A stretch of 64,000 bases of DNA from Ectothiorhodospiraceae bacterium BW-2 (GTDB lineage: Bacteria; Pseudomonadota; Gammaproteobacteria; Thiohalomonadales; Thiohalomonadaceae), in the NCBI GenBank assembly GCA_008375315.1, contig CP032507.1, positions 930,001-994,000 of the forward strand, given 5' to 3'. This document shows, one piece after another, positions 30,370-40,604 of the stretch (positions within the stretch are counted from its first letter, which is position 1; each line of letters begins with the position of its first letter). Both the position numbers and the translations under genes were made by a program. Below the pieces are notes generated by a model. It was not told the DNA's origin. It was given only the letters and a program-made list of their open reading frames with translations, and ran no database searches.

Positions 30370-33162
30370 TTGATAGGTAAATTTCTTAAAAACATATTAA
30401 ACAGCCCCCCTAAAGAGATTCGGATCAAAGATAATCGCACTATTGAGAATTTTATTCACCTAAATCAGCAGCGACTGCAACGCGCTATGTCGATGTTAAA
30501 GCCTAAGCAGGCGATTGTGATCGATCTAATTCCGCTACTGTTTGAAAATAATCAACCGACTTGGCCCGGATATATAGGCAACGATGTCCCGTGTGGAATA
30601 AGCTATTTTCAGCGTGATGAGCGCCTGTTGGATAAAGCGAAAAACCTCTTTGGCCCCTGCCGCTTTGTTGAAGCGAAAGAGCGGCCCCTTTGGGCGCTCT
30701 ATGCGATGGGGAGTATCGGTACAATTGCTCATACCCCTGGTAGTGATTTCGATTTTTTACTGCTACACGATCCGGCTCTCTCAGAGGTAGAGTTAAAACT
30801 GTTACAGAAGAAGGCGACAGCCATTGAGACCTATGCGGTACAGAGTGATATTGAAGTACACTTTTTCTTAATTAATCCGGCCAAAATGCGTCGTGGTGAG
30901 ATGAATGCACTTAGCAGCGAAAGCAGCGGTTCGGCTCAGTTTAGACTGTTACTAGATGAAATCTATCGCACACTGGTGGTTTTTAGTGGTCGTTGGCCGG
31001 CATGGTGGCTAATCGCGCCTGAGCTAGAAGAGCGCTACGATGAGGAGTTGGCCTACTATCAGCAGGCCCGTTATTACCGTGATCGGTTTGTCGATTTGGG
31101 GGCATTACCCTCTGTGGGGAGAGAGGAGTATTTTGGTGGGGTGATTTGGCAGTTTGTTAAGGCGATTAGCTCTCCTTACAAATCGATTATCAAACTGACC
31201 CTAATTGAGTCCTATGTGGCAAATCAGACCGAACTACCGGTACTTAGCCGACAGTTTAAACAGCGAGTTTACAGCGGTGTAACCGATGTTGATGAGGTCG
31301 ATCCATACCGAATGTTATCGCAACATCTGGAGAGTTACCTTCAGTACGACAGTGAACCTCATCGTCTGCTGACCCTGAGGCGTGCCTTCTATCTAAAAAA
31401 TGGCCTAAGTCGTATGCCGGGAAAAATCCAACCGCAGTGGAAGATCGATCTACACCAAAAACTGATGGCTGATTGGGGCTGGAATAGTGACGCGATTAAG
31501 CAGATAGAGCAGAGACAGATCTGGAGCCTGCAACTATTGATTGAGGAGCGGTGCTTGATTAATCGTACGTTAAGCGACTGTTACACTCAGCTAGCACAAT
31601 TTTTACACCATAGGACGCAGGATATCTTTATCACTGAAGCGGATATGACCCAAATTGGGCGCAAACTATTCGCCTTTTATGAGCGTAAAGCGCATAAAAT
31701 TGAGTTAATTCGCTTTACTGTTGGCCACCCGTTAGCACACGATAAGCTGTCACTGCATGAAGAGATTGACGATGCAGGTATCATCTCCTGGGGATTTTAC
31801 AGCGGTTATGTAGGAGAACCGGAACCAGAACATCCACAGCTAATACGCCGTTTCGCTTTTTTAGTAGAGGGGTTAGTCTGGTGCTACAGTAACGCAATTT
31901 GGACTGAATCGACCCAAATTAACCTTTTCTATACTCGGGCGGTGATATCGCAACAGGAGATTCAGCAGTTCGGGAAGCTATTACGGCAGCACTTTACTAT
32001 CGAAAAGTTTAATATTCCGCCGATAGAGCGTTTTGCTGACCCTAACCGTATTGCCTCACAGCGCTGGTTTATCCACTTAGCGCAAAAGAGGAGCATTGGC
32101 TTCGATCCCTCTCTCTGTCAGGGAGAGGGATTAGGGAGAGAGCCGCTCTGCTTTAGCATCAGACGCCAGCTACTTTTAGTTCGGTTTGATTGGGTTTATA
32201 CCACCGAATATGGTGAGCTGTTTCACTACCCCTATCAGGGCGGAGAGGGATTAGCGCAGGCGATAGAGAACTACTTTAACTGGTTTACTATGGTAAAAAG
32301 TGGTTGTCAGCTACCGATTCTAGTCCATTTTTCATCCTTTGACGGCGATTTAGGGAAGCTGCTAGCGCAGCGACTTGAGCAGCTCTTTACTACGACTACG
32401 GAAACCTTTTTTGGAGCGACTCGTCTTAACGATGGTACGCTTCAGCTCTGGATTGCGATCGGGCCACAGTGGTTACTATTACGGCATTGTCTCGGCTCTC
32501 TGATGGAGGTTGAAACTTATGCAAATGACAGAGAGGTAGTGCAGACGATGTCACGCCAAAGTCCGAGTACCACCCGTTTCGATGCTCCGGCCCGTTATCT
32601 GCACCCGTTGGCTGTTATCTATAGCGAACAGAGATTAGGTGAAGTGGTACTAGTGGTACAGCCACTAAGCGGTGATGGTGGAGCGATTTGGATTGTGGAT
32701 GAGGAGGGGCAACTCTACCATCAGTTAGTTAAACATCAGCTACAGCAAGAGTCTCTGGCTATCTATTACTTTTTACAACTAGCAGCACGACGGCTCAATG
32801 CGCTAACTCAACAAGAGCAGCCGAGAGTGATCAAATTGCTCAAATATAAATTAAAGCGTGACAAAAGTTACTGCTACCATCTACTTCCATTGAAACTAAA
32901 AGAGGAGAGCACGCAGCCACCTCTGTCGCTACTAGTCGAGGTGGGAGAGAGTCAACCGATTTTAGCCGTTGCGGTTAATCAACAGCTCTACTCGGAGCAG
33001 AAACAGGGGGCGGCTTGGCCAAAATTGGCGCGGCAACGGTGGCAGCAAGCCGGTGGCTGCGGTACTATCCATATCAATGGCCTCCGTTTGAGGCAATCGG
33101 TTACCATAGCGCGACTGTTACGCTATCGACAGAAGATAACCCGTCTGCTGCTCTCATCCTGA
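30370..33162 (+). CDS. cyaA: Class I adenylate cyclase
   Basis: The protein converts ATP to cAMP, the CRP co-activator; class I enzymes are found essentially in Gammaproteobacteria. The 930-residue length fits (E. coli CyaA 848). The N-terminal catalytic domain has the nucleotidyltransferase signature YAMGSIGTIAHTPGSDFDF (about 112-130, GS...DxD), followed by QSDIEVHFFLI, and helical C-terminal regulatory sequence. The start codon is TTG at 30370, chosen because an AAAAGGA ribosome-binding site lies 8 bp upstream and the frame begins there. Base composition is somewhat more AT-rich than the left half of the window. Monocistronic. Confidence 0.93.
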   Translation: MIGKFLKNILNSPPKEIRIKDNRTIENFIHLNQQRLQRAMSMLKPKQAIVIDLIPLLFENNQPTWPGYIGNDVPCGISYFQRDERLLDKAKNLFGPCRFVEAKERPLWALYAMGSIGTIAHTPGSDFDFLLLHDPALSEVELKLLQKKATAIETYAVQSDIEVHFFLINPAKMRRGEMNALSSESSGSAQFRLLLDEIYRTLVVFSGRWPAWWLIAPELEERYDEELAYYQQARYYRDRFVDLGALPSVGREEYFGGVIWQFVKAISSPYKSIIKLTLIESYVANQTELPVLSRQFKQRVYSGVTDVDEVDPYRMLSQHLESYLQYDSEPHRLLTLRRAFYLKNGLSRMPGKIQPQWKIDLHQKLMADWGWNSDAIKQIEQRQIWSLQLLIEERCLINRTLSDCYTQLAQFLHHRTQDIFITEADMTQIGRKLFAFYERKAHKIELIRFTVGHPLAHDKLSLHEEIDDAGIISWGFYSGYVGEPEPEHPQLIRRFAFLVEGLVWCYSNAIWTESTQINLFYTRAVISQQEIQQFGKLLRQHFTIEKFNIPPIERFADPNRIASQRWFIHLAQKRSIGFDPSLCQGEGLGREPLCFSIRRQLLLVRFDWVYTTEYGELFHYPYQGGEGLAQAIENYFNWFTMVKSGCQLPILVHFSSFDGDLGKLLAQRLEQLFTTTTETFFGATRLNDGTLQLWIAIGPQWLLLRHCLGSLMEVETYANDREVVQTMSRQSPSTTRFDAPARYLHPLAVIYSEQRLGEVVLVVQPLSGDGGAIWIVDEEGQLYHQLVKHQLQQESLAIYYFLQLAARRLNALTQQEQPRVIKLLKYKLKRDKSYCYHLLPLKLKEESTQPPLSLLVEVGESQPILAVAVNQQLYSEQKQGAAWPKLARQRWQQAGGCGTIHINGLRLRQSVTIARLLRYRQKITRLLLSS

Positions 33163-33509
33163 ACTTACCGGAGCAATTGACCGTTGCTTGATTTATGTTC
33201 AACAATCTCTATAATCATGTGTTATCAGAAGCGGATACAGCATAGCGCATTGGGCGGATTAGTGCAGATCGTGCGGCGTTGGGAGAGAGAGGCGAGAACG
33301 CTGCCAAAAACAGGCTGGCACGGTTGTTCGACCCTGATATCGATCGGCTCACGCCGTACCGACAGATGAAGGCGACTTGCAAGCGCGGACTAACCGCCAC
33401 GGCTCAACTAGGACTCCAGTTGCTCGCCCGCAAGGGTGTTATCAACGGAGAGCGAATGACCGAAAAACGGCTATGAGCAACTTTGTTTAGGTTTTTAGGA
33501 ACAGATAAA
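33163..33509 (+). other. Degenerate sequence between cyaA and the SDR gene
   Basis: No convincing gene. A 65-codon open frame (33279-33476, ending NGERMTEKRL) may be the 3' remnant of a small protein; its upstream extension meets a stop at 33243 without a start codon. The last 49 bp (33462-33510) closely match, in inverted orientation, the sequence just upstream of the PIN gene at 38.29-38.34 kb. This suggests that a small gene once preceded PIN toxins at both loci. Confidence 0.35.
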
Positions 33510-34295
33510 ATGATGCCAACCGATCCAATTCCACCCTCTGAGCGCCCTGCCGCACTGGTAACGGGGGGGGCGATTCGCCTAGGACGAGCGCTTGCGCTCG
33601 ATCTAGCCGCCGCCGGTTACGATATTGCGCTCCACTACGGCAGATCAGCTAAAGCAGCGGCGACGACTTGTGACGAGATTCGACAGCTAGGGGTCGCGTG
33701 TGAACCTTTTGAGCTCGACTTGGCAAGCTGCCGCGACTTTAAGCCGTGGATGGCGCAAATTAAGACGCGCTTTCCCCGCTTAGAGGTCTTAGTGAATAGC
33801 GCCTCGGGTTATGTTCAGCAGTCGCTTATGGCGAGTGAGATCGAAGCTTTTGATCAACTCCATGCGGTCAATCTACGCGCACCGCTCTTTTTAATCCAAG
33901 CCTTTGCTACACTTATTGGGCGGGGATGCGTGGTAAATATCATCGATAATAAGGTCGGTTTTAACCAGTTTAAGTACGCCTCCTATCTGCTCACTAAAAA
34001 ATCACTAGCCGAATTGACCAAAATGGCGGCGCTAGAGCTAGCCCCTAACATACGGGTTAATGGCGTCTCTCCCGGCGTGACTCTGCCGGCAGGTAGCCGT
34101 AGTGAGGCGTATATCCGCTGGCGAATTGAGGCAATTCCGCTAAAACGCAAGGGCGAGACTGACCACATTGCAGCGGCGATTCGGTTTATTTTGAGCAACG
34201 ATTTTATTAATGGCCAGATTTTAACCATTGATGGGGGAGAAAATATCGCCCATGTGGGCCTCAATGCCGGCGATTATGATCAGAGTAAAATTTAA
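33510..34295 (+). CDS. Short-chain dehydrogenase, pteridine reductase-like (FolM/PTR1 type)
   Basis: This NAD(P)H-dependent oxidoreductase is probably a reductase of dihydropterins. The 261-residue product has the SDR cofactor site as VTGGAIRLGRALALDL, with the Arg in TGxxxRxG that is typical of pteridine reductases. VLVNSASGYVQQS (NSAS) and a YASYLLTKKSL YxxxK-type centre follow. The C-terminal FINGQILTIDGGENI is standard. Two adjacent ATGs at 33510 and 33513 are possible starts. The gene is isolated between degenerate regions. Confidence 0.8.
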   Translation: MMPTDPIPPSERPAALVTGGAIRLGRALALDLAAAGYDIALHYGRSAKAAATTCDEIRQLGVACEPFELDLASCRDFKPWMAQIKTRFPRLEVLVNSASGYVQQSLMASEIEAFDQLHAVNLRAPLFLIQAFATLIGRGCVVNIIDNKVGFNQFKYASYLLTKKSLAELTKMAALELAPNIRVNGVSPGVTLPAGSRSEAYIRWRIEAIPLKRKGETDHIAAAIRFILSNDFINGQILTIDGGENIAHVGLNAGDYDQSKI

Positions 34296-34530
34296 ACCAA
34301 GCCGCGCACAATTAGCTATAGATTTTGCTCATAACGCACAACTTTGCTACCTATTGTAACGACAATTACCTAGGCTACTATCGCACGCAAGATATCGTCA
34401 ATGATAGGAGTGGCAAGAGATGTCATTCCATCTAGGTGCTCAAAAGGATAAATCACAATACACTTAATTTGAAAAACGGTATAATCGACCCGTTTCAGTT
34501 ACAAAGTTAAACAAGTTTCCCACATAGTCG

Positions 34531-35848
34531 ATGACTACGCTCTATATTGCCGAAAAACCCTCATTAGGACGCACTATATCCCAAGCTTTAGGGGGGGGAC
34601 GCTCGGGAAAGGGGATGATTTCGGGACACGGCTGGGTAGTTACCTGGTGCATCGGTCACCTCTACGAGCAGGCGATGCCAGAAGATTATGATGCGTCATT
34701 AAAACGCTGGAGTCGTGAAAGTTTACCCATCGTTCCTGAAAGCTGGAAACTCAAACCGAAACGGGAGCCACAAACTGATTACCTATCCCCGCACAGATTG
34801 TCGCTATCTGGCCGCAGCGCAACATCCCGAGGCACCGACAGTGATGCAAGCCTTATCTCAAAACGGTTTTGCCAAATGGGTTAGTTCAGCTAACACTCAA
34901 CTAAAAAGCCGTGCATTTAACGACAAAAAGATCACGGCTCATACCGCAATTATTCCGACAGCTAATAGCGCCGGTCGCCTCAATCGTGACGAAGCGGCGT
35001 TGTATGCCATGATTGTGCACACCTATCTGGCGCAGTTCTATCCCGATCACCACTATCAAATGACTCGAATAGAGACTGTATGCCAGTCGGAGCTGTTTAT
35101 CAGTAACGGCAAACAGGTTCAACAAATCGGCTGGAAAGCACTGTTTCCGGCTCCGGTTAAAGAGGCTAAAGCGGACAATCACAGTGATGAGCCCCCACTT
35201 CCGGCTCTGAAAAAAGGAGATGTTATCTGTATCGATGCTAAAACCGAGGCTAAACAGACCCGGCCACCGCCACCCTATACAGAGGGTTCATTGATTAAGG
35301 CAATGGCCAATGTTGCCCGCTTTGTTGATGATGAGAAATTACGCAAAGTGCTGCGGGAGCATCAGGGAATCGGTACCGAAGCGACTCGCGCCGGTATTAT
35401 CGAAACATTAAAAAAGCGCCATTTTTTGACCACCAGTGGTAAGAGCCTTATCTCTACGCCATTAGGTCAGCAGCTCATTGCACAAATTCCGGAACAACTC
35501 GGCAATCCGGCGATTACCGCCTGGTGGGAGCAGCAGTTAACCGAAGTCGAACAGGGGCGAGTCGAGCCAGAAGCCTTTGAGGCGCGAGCGGTTAACTGGC
35601 TCAACCGATTACTTGTCGCAGTCGATGCGGTGCAAATGACTCAACCGATGCAGAGTGATAAAGCGGCTAATGGGCAGTATCGCAAGCGAGGCAAAAAGGG
35701 AGGGCACCGGGGCGGTAATCCTCCTACCGCAAAAATGATCGCTTTTGCTGAAAAACTGGCAAATGAGAAAGGTCTATCATTGCCAAAAAAATATAACCAT
35801 GACTTTGCAGTCTGTAAACGATTTCTTGATCAATATGTAAAGCAATAG
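34531..35848 (+). pseudogene. topB: DNA topoisomerase III with large internal deletion
   Basis: The first about 80 codons encode the Toprim start of TopB (MTTLYIAEKPSLGRTISQAL, then GWVVTWCIGHLYEQAMPEDY and LPIVPESWKLKPK). Near 34765 the sequence jumps to the active-site region HKLITYPRTDCRYLAAAQ (catalytic Tyr), in another reading frame, and continues to the end of a normal TopB C-terminus (GTEATRAGIIETLKKRHFL). By comparison with E. coli TopB about 245 codons are missing, including the rest of Toprim with its metal ligands. It cannot be functional. TopB of this kind is often carried by integrative conjugative elements, so it may mark an ICE remnant. Confidence 0.85.
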
Positions 35849-36351
35849 TTCATAAAAATTTTGTAGCTAACATCAGTATTGGTGTGGCCTGGAGTAGCAA
35901 TGACTTCAATAGTCTGGATTGAAAAGCGTCTGATAACGAGCCGTCAGCAACCGGTTAAGCTTATCGCGACCGATCTGTTGGCACTACCGGCTGACTCAGA
36001 AGGCGCATTTAGCGCCACTTCGAACTGGTCACAACTGATGTTGCCGCCGTTTCAGGCCTGATATCCGCAGGCGCTGGCGGACAACCTCGGTATCGAAGCC
36101 GGTAACCAACTTAAGCTGCTCTCCGCTACCCGTCTGCCTCCGGCTAAAATTCAGACTCAACCGCAACAAGGTCAACGCATCTTTATGGATATTGGTGCGG
36201 CCATGGCTCTGTTTGATGAGTTCTGTTTCAGCTATCTGGCCGTAGCAGAACTTAATCCACAACAGAAAAATGCCCTGTGACAAGCACTGCCTGAACAACT
36301 ACACAGCAGGTATCGAAAGGGGTTCAGGGGCATCAGTTTTATCATCTCATC
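35849..36351 (+). pseudogene. Unrecognised broken gene
   Basis: A frame opening at 35900 (MTSIVWIEKRLITSRQQ) is stopped at 36059 by TGA and then continues in the same frame as YPQALADNLGIEAGNQLKLL to a second TGA at 36278. Codon usage looks coding, but I do not recognise the family. Its position just after the topB wreck suggests the same decaying element. The remaining bases to 36351 carry no feature that I can name. Confidence 0.4.
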
Positions 36352-37767
36352 CTACGGCTTATGGGTCACAAAGGTGAGAGTGTCTTCATCGGTCGGTGCG
36401 GCTACCGGCTGCTTTTTTTGTTGTTGTTGCAGTATGAATTCGGGCACTGAGCCGCGTGTCTTTTGTACCGCCTGTTTGGCATCTTTAGCCTTGAGGTGGA
36501 AGTAGTAGTCGGGCTGTCGTTCGGGGTTATAGGGCGGTAGCTGTGGCCTTTCGGTCGAGGCTATCAGTTGTAAATCTTCGGTGCCGAGCGGTGGGGTAAT
36601 ACGATACCCTCTCGGGGCGATGTCTATCCAGCGATTCACTTGGCTGGCATCGACACTGACGATAAAGCGGTTCTCATTCGGCTCGTTCGGCCCTATCGGG
36701 TTTATCTCTAACAGGTAGGAGAGTTGATTGCGAATATGGCCGACGATGTAGAAGTAGCCGGGGCGGTTCAGTTTAACCAGAATATGGTAAATCTCCCCTT
36801 CGCGAAACGCTAACGCCTCTTTGCCGTAGTTGGTGCTAATCGCGGCCTGAAAGGTGTTGGCCTCTATCATGCCGTCCTGTAGCAGTTGGTCATAGGCGAT
36901 ATCGTCGGGCTGATAGGGGATGTCTTTGTAGGCGCTTGCAGCTAACAGGCTTTGGCGGGTCGCCCGGTTAACCCCCTTTTGGTCAACCGCCCGATAGGTG
37001 ACGCTAATGGTCTGCTTTAGCGGTTCATACTGTCCTTGTAAGATGTAGTCGGCCTGTTGCCGCTTGCGGGTGGTGGTGAGTTCTGCCTCTAGCCGGCTCT
37101 GTAGTAGCCGCCCGAGCGGGGTCGCCTGACGCGAGCCGTAGGCCAGTGCCGGTTCAATAAAGTAGCGCCCTGCAGGTAAGTCGCGGGTGAGGTGGCCAGC
37201 AGCAATCGCTACCGTCGGGGCGTGGCTTTCGAGTGTTCTCAGCGCATTCGCGGTCTGTTGCAGGGTTGTCGGTAGTTTGGGTAGTCTCGGCTCGCCCAGT
37301 AGTAGCGCTACGGTGATGTAGTCGTCAATTTGGTCCAGCTTTTCGTAGAGTTGTTGCAGGGTGTGGTAGCGTGCATCATTTTGCTGCTGCCGCTGCTGTT
37401 GTTCCAGTGCGGTTATCTCTTGTGCCCGTTTGTCGATTTGGCGCTGGTATTGGGTCAGCGCCTCGGCTTTGTCCATGGTGACGGTGCAGTGCTGCTCTTT
37501 ACCTAAGTCGATGTAGCTAAATTGGGTCGCTAACAGCGGTAGCTCGCTCGATGACTCTTTCACCTGTTTGGCATAAATTAGCCCCTGGTCATTTTTGGCG
37601 CTGGCGGTGTAGCTTTTGACTTCGACTTTGAGCGATTCGGAGAGCGCCCCTAAGGCGTTACGCCGCGCATCGCTGTTGGTCGGGCCGTAGCCTTCAGCGG
37701 TCAGGGTCGCTGACCATGCCGGTGGGAATATGAGTAGTAGTAGCAGGGGCAGTAGTCGATAGTTCAT
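36352..37767 (-). CDS. Secreted DUF4384-type protein
   Basis: The 471-residue product starts MNYRLLPLLLLLIFPPAWSA, a clear Sec signal peptide. An LPP20-like segment (TLTAEGYGPTNSDARRNALG, about 20-45), a Gln-rich coiled coil (about 110-130) and a central region follow. A DUF4384-like beta domain (about 310-400, FREGEIYHILVKLNRPGYFY, YLLEINPIGPNEPNENRFIV) comes last. Proteins with DUF4384 often sit beside caspase-like peptidases, and a truncated duplicate of this gene's 5' end lies next to the caspase cluster at 61.0 kb. The upstream frame extension to 37833 precedes the signal and is not used. Confidence 0.75.
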   Translation of the reverse strand: MNYRLLPLLLLLIFPPAWSATLTAEGYGPTNSDARRNALGALSESLKVEVKSYTASAKNDQGLIYAKQVKESSSELPLLATQFSYIDLGKEQHCTVTMDKAEALTQYQRQIDKRAQEITALEQQQRQQQNDARYHTLQQLYEKLDQIDDYITVALLLGEPRLPKLPTTLQQTANALRTLESHAPTVAIAAGHLTRDLPAGRYFIEPALAYGSRQATPLGRLLQSRLEAELTTTRKRQQADYILQGQYEPLKQTISVTYRAVDQKGVNRATRQSLLAASAYKDIPYQPDDIAYDQLLQDGMIEANTFQAAISTNYGKEALAFREGEIYHILVKLNRPGYFYIVGHIRNQLSYLLEINPIGPNEPNENRFIVSVDASQVNRWIDIAPRGYRITPPLGTEDLQLIASTERPQLPPYNPERQPDYYFHLKAKDAKQAVQKTRGSVPEFILQQQQKKQPVAAPTDEDTLTFVTHKP

Positions 37768-37865
37768 GCTCGTAAGCCTATGGTGGTTAAAAGGGGGGTA
37801 AGGCATACTACCGGAACGGGTCGCCAGGCTCAAGCCAAACAGCAGGGCGATAAAGCGCAGCCAGA

Positions 37866-38289
37866 TTAGTGGGTTAAAAATGGATTACAAATGGTTAATA
37901 CCCCCTCTACCTGCTGATTGTGCTGCATATCTTCGGAGTAGAGGGTCTGACAACCGTTTTGTAACGCTGTTGCGACAATCAAACTATCCCAATAGCTCAG
38001 GGCGTAGCGGCCTCTGAGTTGGGAAGCAAGCAGAAAGGTATCGCGGCAAATCGTGAACAGTATGGATACGGTAGAGGCTGCGAACTAGCTTCTGAAGCCG
38101 GATTTCGCTATAGGATGCCTTTTTTAGCAGATTCACGCTTAATTCGTTGATCACCTGTACGCTGAGCTCAGGTCGGTTACCGATTAAGTTAGCGGCGATT
38201 TCCGATTTACGCCGTTCTGCCTCCTGCTCTGATTGAACAAAGGCGTAGAACCAGATATTGGTATCGGCGAAACAGCGCTCATCGGGCAT
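37866..38289 (-). pseudogene. PIN-domain toxin with frameshift
   Basis: The first 85 or so codons encode a PIN domain (FADTNIWFYAFVQSEQEAER, VQVINELSVNLLKKASYS), then a frameshift near 38050 ends the frame at 37984. Reading on in the other frame restores the domain: DTFLLASQLRGRYALSYWDS, LIVATALQNGCQTLYSEDM, ending at 37866. The acidic residues of the active site (DTN, NEL, YWDS, SEDM) would all be present in the repaired protein of about 141 residues. No intact antitoxin precedes it; RAYT element a starts 50 bp upstream. Confidence 0.8.
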
Positions 38290-38339
38290 AAATCTGTTCC
38301 TAAAAACCTAAGCAAAGTTGCTCATGGCAGTTTTTCGCG

Positions 38340-39105
38340 AATTACGGTGACACTTTACCATTTACACTCATTATCTCGTCCGGTAAGATCGCGACATGGC
38401 AAGACTTCCCAGAATCATCGTGCCCGGTGTTCCGCATCATGTGACTCAGCGGGGTAACCGGCGTCAGAAAGTGTTCTTTGAAGAGGAGGACTACGCGCTC
38501 TATAAAGATTGGCTGGCAGCAGCTTGTCAGGCAAATGGCGTGATGGTTTGGTGCTATTGTTTGATGCCGAATCATACACACCTGATTCTGGTACCGTCAG
38601 ACGAAACCGGATTGTCTCGGGCTGTGGGGGAAACGCATCGTCGTTACAGCGCCTATATCAATGCAAGACTTCGCGTTACAGGTCATCTGTTTCAGGGTGC
38701 TTCGGCTCAGTTGCCATGGATGAAGCTCACTTGATGGCAGCCTTTCGCTATGTCGCCATGAACCCGGTTAAAGCAAAGCTTTCGGCCACTGCCGTAGATT
38801 GGAAGTGATCCAGTATTTTAGCCCACTTTAGGGGAAAGGATGATGGCTTAGTCGTCGTCAAGCCGCTTTTAGATCGCCTCGAACGACTTGATGAATTTCT
38901 CGACATGCCGGCGAACGCAGAACTTGAAGCAGCCTTGGCAAAGGGGTAAAGTACTGGGCGCCCGTTGATGGGAGATCAAGCGTTGGCGGAACTGGAAAAG
39001 ACATTGGGTCGCTCATTGAGACCGAGCAAGCGTGGTCGCCCGCCATCACAGAGTAAGGGGATGGACAGTTAAAATTAGTGTAATTGGTAAGGTGTCACCG
39101 TAATT
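38340..39105 (+). mobile_element. RAYT element copy a, transposase frameshifted
   Basis: This 766-bp element is bounded by imperfect 32-bp terminal inverted repeats (left AATTACGGTGACACTTTACC, right ends GGTGTCACCGTAATT). The transposase frame starting at 38396 matches the full copy at 54.7 kb, but a 1-bp loss near 38697 shifts it. Further downstream there are substitutions to TGA and TAA (38807, 38947). It has inserted into, or at the edge of a deletion in, the res gene and truncates it. Confidence 0.88.
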
Positions 39106-40248
39106 TACCCGGTAGATGTGGTAGAGTTTGGGTTTGAAATCCTTGGTATTGGGTAACGCATTATCGCGAATAACCACTCGTGGCGTTTTCACCAATCCCG
39201 CTTCAATCGCATCATTCAACCCAAAATCGGAAACGATCCACTCGTACAGCCCCGACTCGGTACTCTTTTTTCCTGTCGGGGCAAACGGGGTGGCTGACAG
39301 ATCAAAACAGCGCTGTATTCTGCGGGTCTTATGAATCCGATCCAAACCCTCAATCCAGCGGGTCGCCTCATCCAGATCAATCCCTTGATCCGCCGCCTCC
39401 TTTTTACTCACTTTCATCTCGGCTTTAATGCGATAGGCGTGATGCGCCTCATCGTTAATGATCACCAAATCTTTATAGTTAGCGAGTTTGCCCAGAACTC
39501 GTCGGGTAAAAGCTTCATCACTCTCTCTGCCTTTTTTGACCACAGATCGACTCTGCTCCTGTAACGGCATCAGCGTATGCCAGTTCTCTATCAGCAGTTC
39601 AGCCTGATTAAGTCGTTGTCGCAACGCATCAGATGGGCAAAAATGAAACAGATCATAGTAGTTGTCAGTATGGCCGGGTAACAGCACCTGCAGCCGCCCC
39701 TTAACGGTTAGCCCGGGTGCCACAATAAACAGGGCACGGGAAAAATCCCTATTCCGTTTCGGGTAAGTGAGTGCATTCAACACCTGCCAGGTAATAATCA
39801 TCGCCATGACCGTGGTTTTACCGCTGCCGGTGGCCATCTTGTTGCAGATGCGTTGCCATGCTCCCCCATCACCGGGCAGAGTAATGCCCTGTTTGAAGTG
39901 CGGCTGTGCCTCCACCCACCAAATCAATGTTTCGATCGCTTCGAGTTGGCAGAAGTAGAACGGATATTGCCTTGGGGTGTCGCTATCGCGCCAGTGTTCC
40001 AGCAGTTTGCGGGTAATTGAAGTGACACCGGGGTAACCGGCAGCACGCCACTCATCAACCCGCTGACGGATCTCATTAACCAAATCGAGCGATTTAATCT
40101 GTTTGGTATTGTGGCGGCTATCAAAAATCTCATAGCCAGCCGCTCGGCGTTGGGCAACCAGTGACAGTTTGCCAGATTGATCCTGATGCCAATGCTGCTG
40201 TGGCTCCTGAAATGGGGAGTTAATAATCAGTGAGGTGGGCTGTGTCAT
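39106..40248 (-). pseudogene. Type III-like restriction subunit (Res), C-terminally truncated by RAYT a
   Basis: About 380 residues of a superfamily II helicase/restriction subunit remain. Visible are Walker A KMATGSGKTTVMAMII (about 137-152), Walker B/DEAH VIINDEAHHAYRIK (about 256), and motif III-like RCFDLSATPFAPTG. Real sequence ends at KPKLYHIYR where the inverted repeat of RAYT a begins; the last residues before the stop at 39046 come from the element. The second helicase half and the nuclease domain are absent from the window, so cleavage is lost. The start ATG overlaps the stop of a tiny upstream frame (ATGA). Confidence 0.88.
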
Positions 40249-40337
40249 CGGCCACCCGCACCGGCATCATCCATCGCCACAAAGTAGATAGCGTTGTGAC
40301 GAAATTCGAGTTGAATCGCATCGTTCAGTTGCCGCAT
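40245..40337 (-). CDS. Possible 30-residue leader or coupling peptide
   Basis: A 30-codon frame (MRQLNDAIQLEFRHNAIYFV, then AMDDAGAGGR) is preceded by a good AGGAG site at a 6-bp distance, and its TGA overlaps the res ATG. It may be a small protein or a translational coupler for Res. No family is recognised; low evidence beyond the ribosome-binding site and the overlap. Confidence 0.45.
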   Translation of the reverse strand: MRQLNDAIQLEFRHNAIYFVAMDDAGAGGR

Positions 40338-40403
40338 GAGTTATCTCCTAATCCAATGGCGCTATTTTGTTAAGTTGCCGGCTCTGCCGGACGACTGTTG
40401 GTT

Positions 40404-40604
40404 TCAATTCAGTGTTGTAGGGGCGTTGTTGGTATCCGCAACAGCCTGTTTCTTGCCGGGCTGACGCCGATCCACTAACTGAGCGCCTCGCTGCTCAGCG
40501 CTCTGTTGTAGCGCGGCCACTAACTCATTCAGATTGTGGTGGTAATGCGCGGTGAGCTTATCGCGGTTCGTCCACACTTCCGTCATGATTTCATCCTCTC
40601 TCAT
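40404..40604 (-). CDS. Small PIN-associated protein (putative antitoxin)
   Basis: The 66-residue product from the ATG at 40604 begins MREDEIMTEVWTNRDKLTAH. It aligns without gaps over about 34 residues with the protein at 48.58 kb (MWNDPVVEETRSLRNEYAAV). Both overlap the end of a PIN gene by 11-14 bp. This constant pairing suggests an antitoxin or regulatory partner; that role is inference. Small helical protein, no DNA-binding motif evident. Confidence 0.65.
   Translation of the reverse strand: MREDEIMTEVWTNRDKLTAHYHHNLNELVAALQQSAEQRGAQLVDRRQPGKKQAVADTNNAPTTLN

Noticed and set aside
38342-38581. Minus-strand frames inside every RAYT copy (also at 44884, 45033, 54661, 55178)
   Set aside because: They recur only because the element recurs; they are shadows of the transposase gene.
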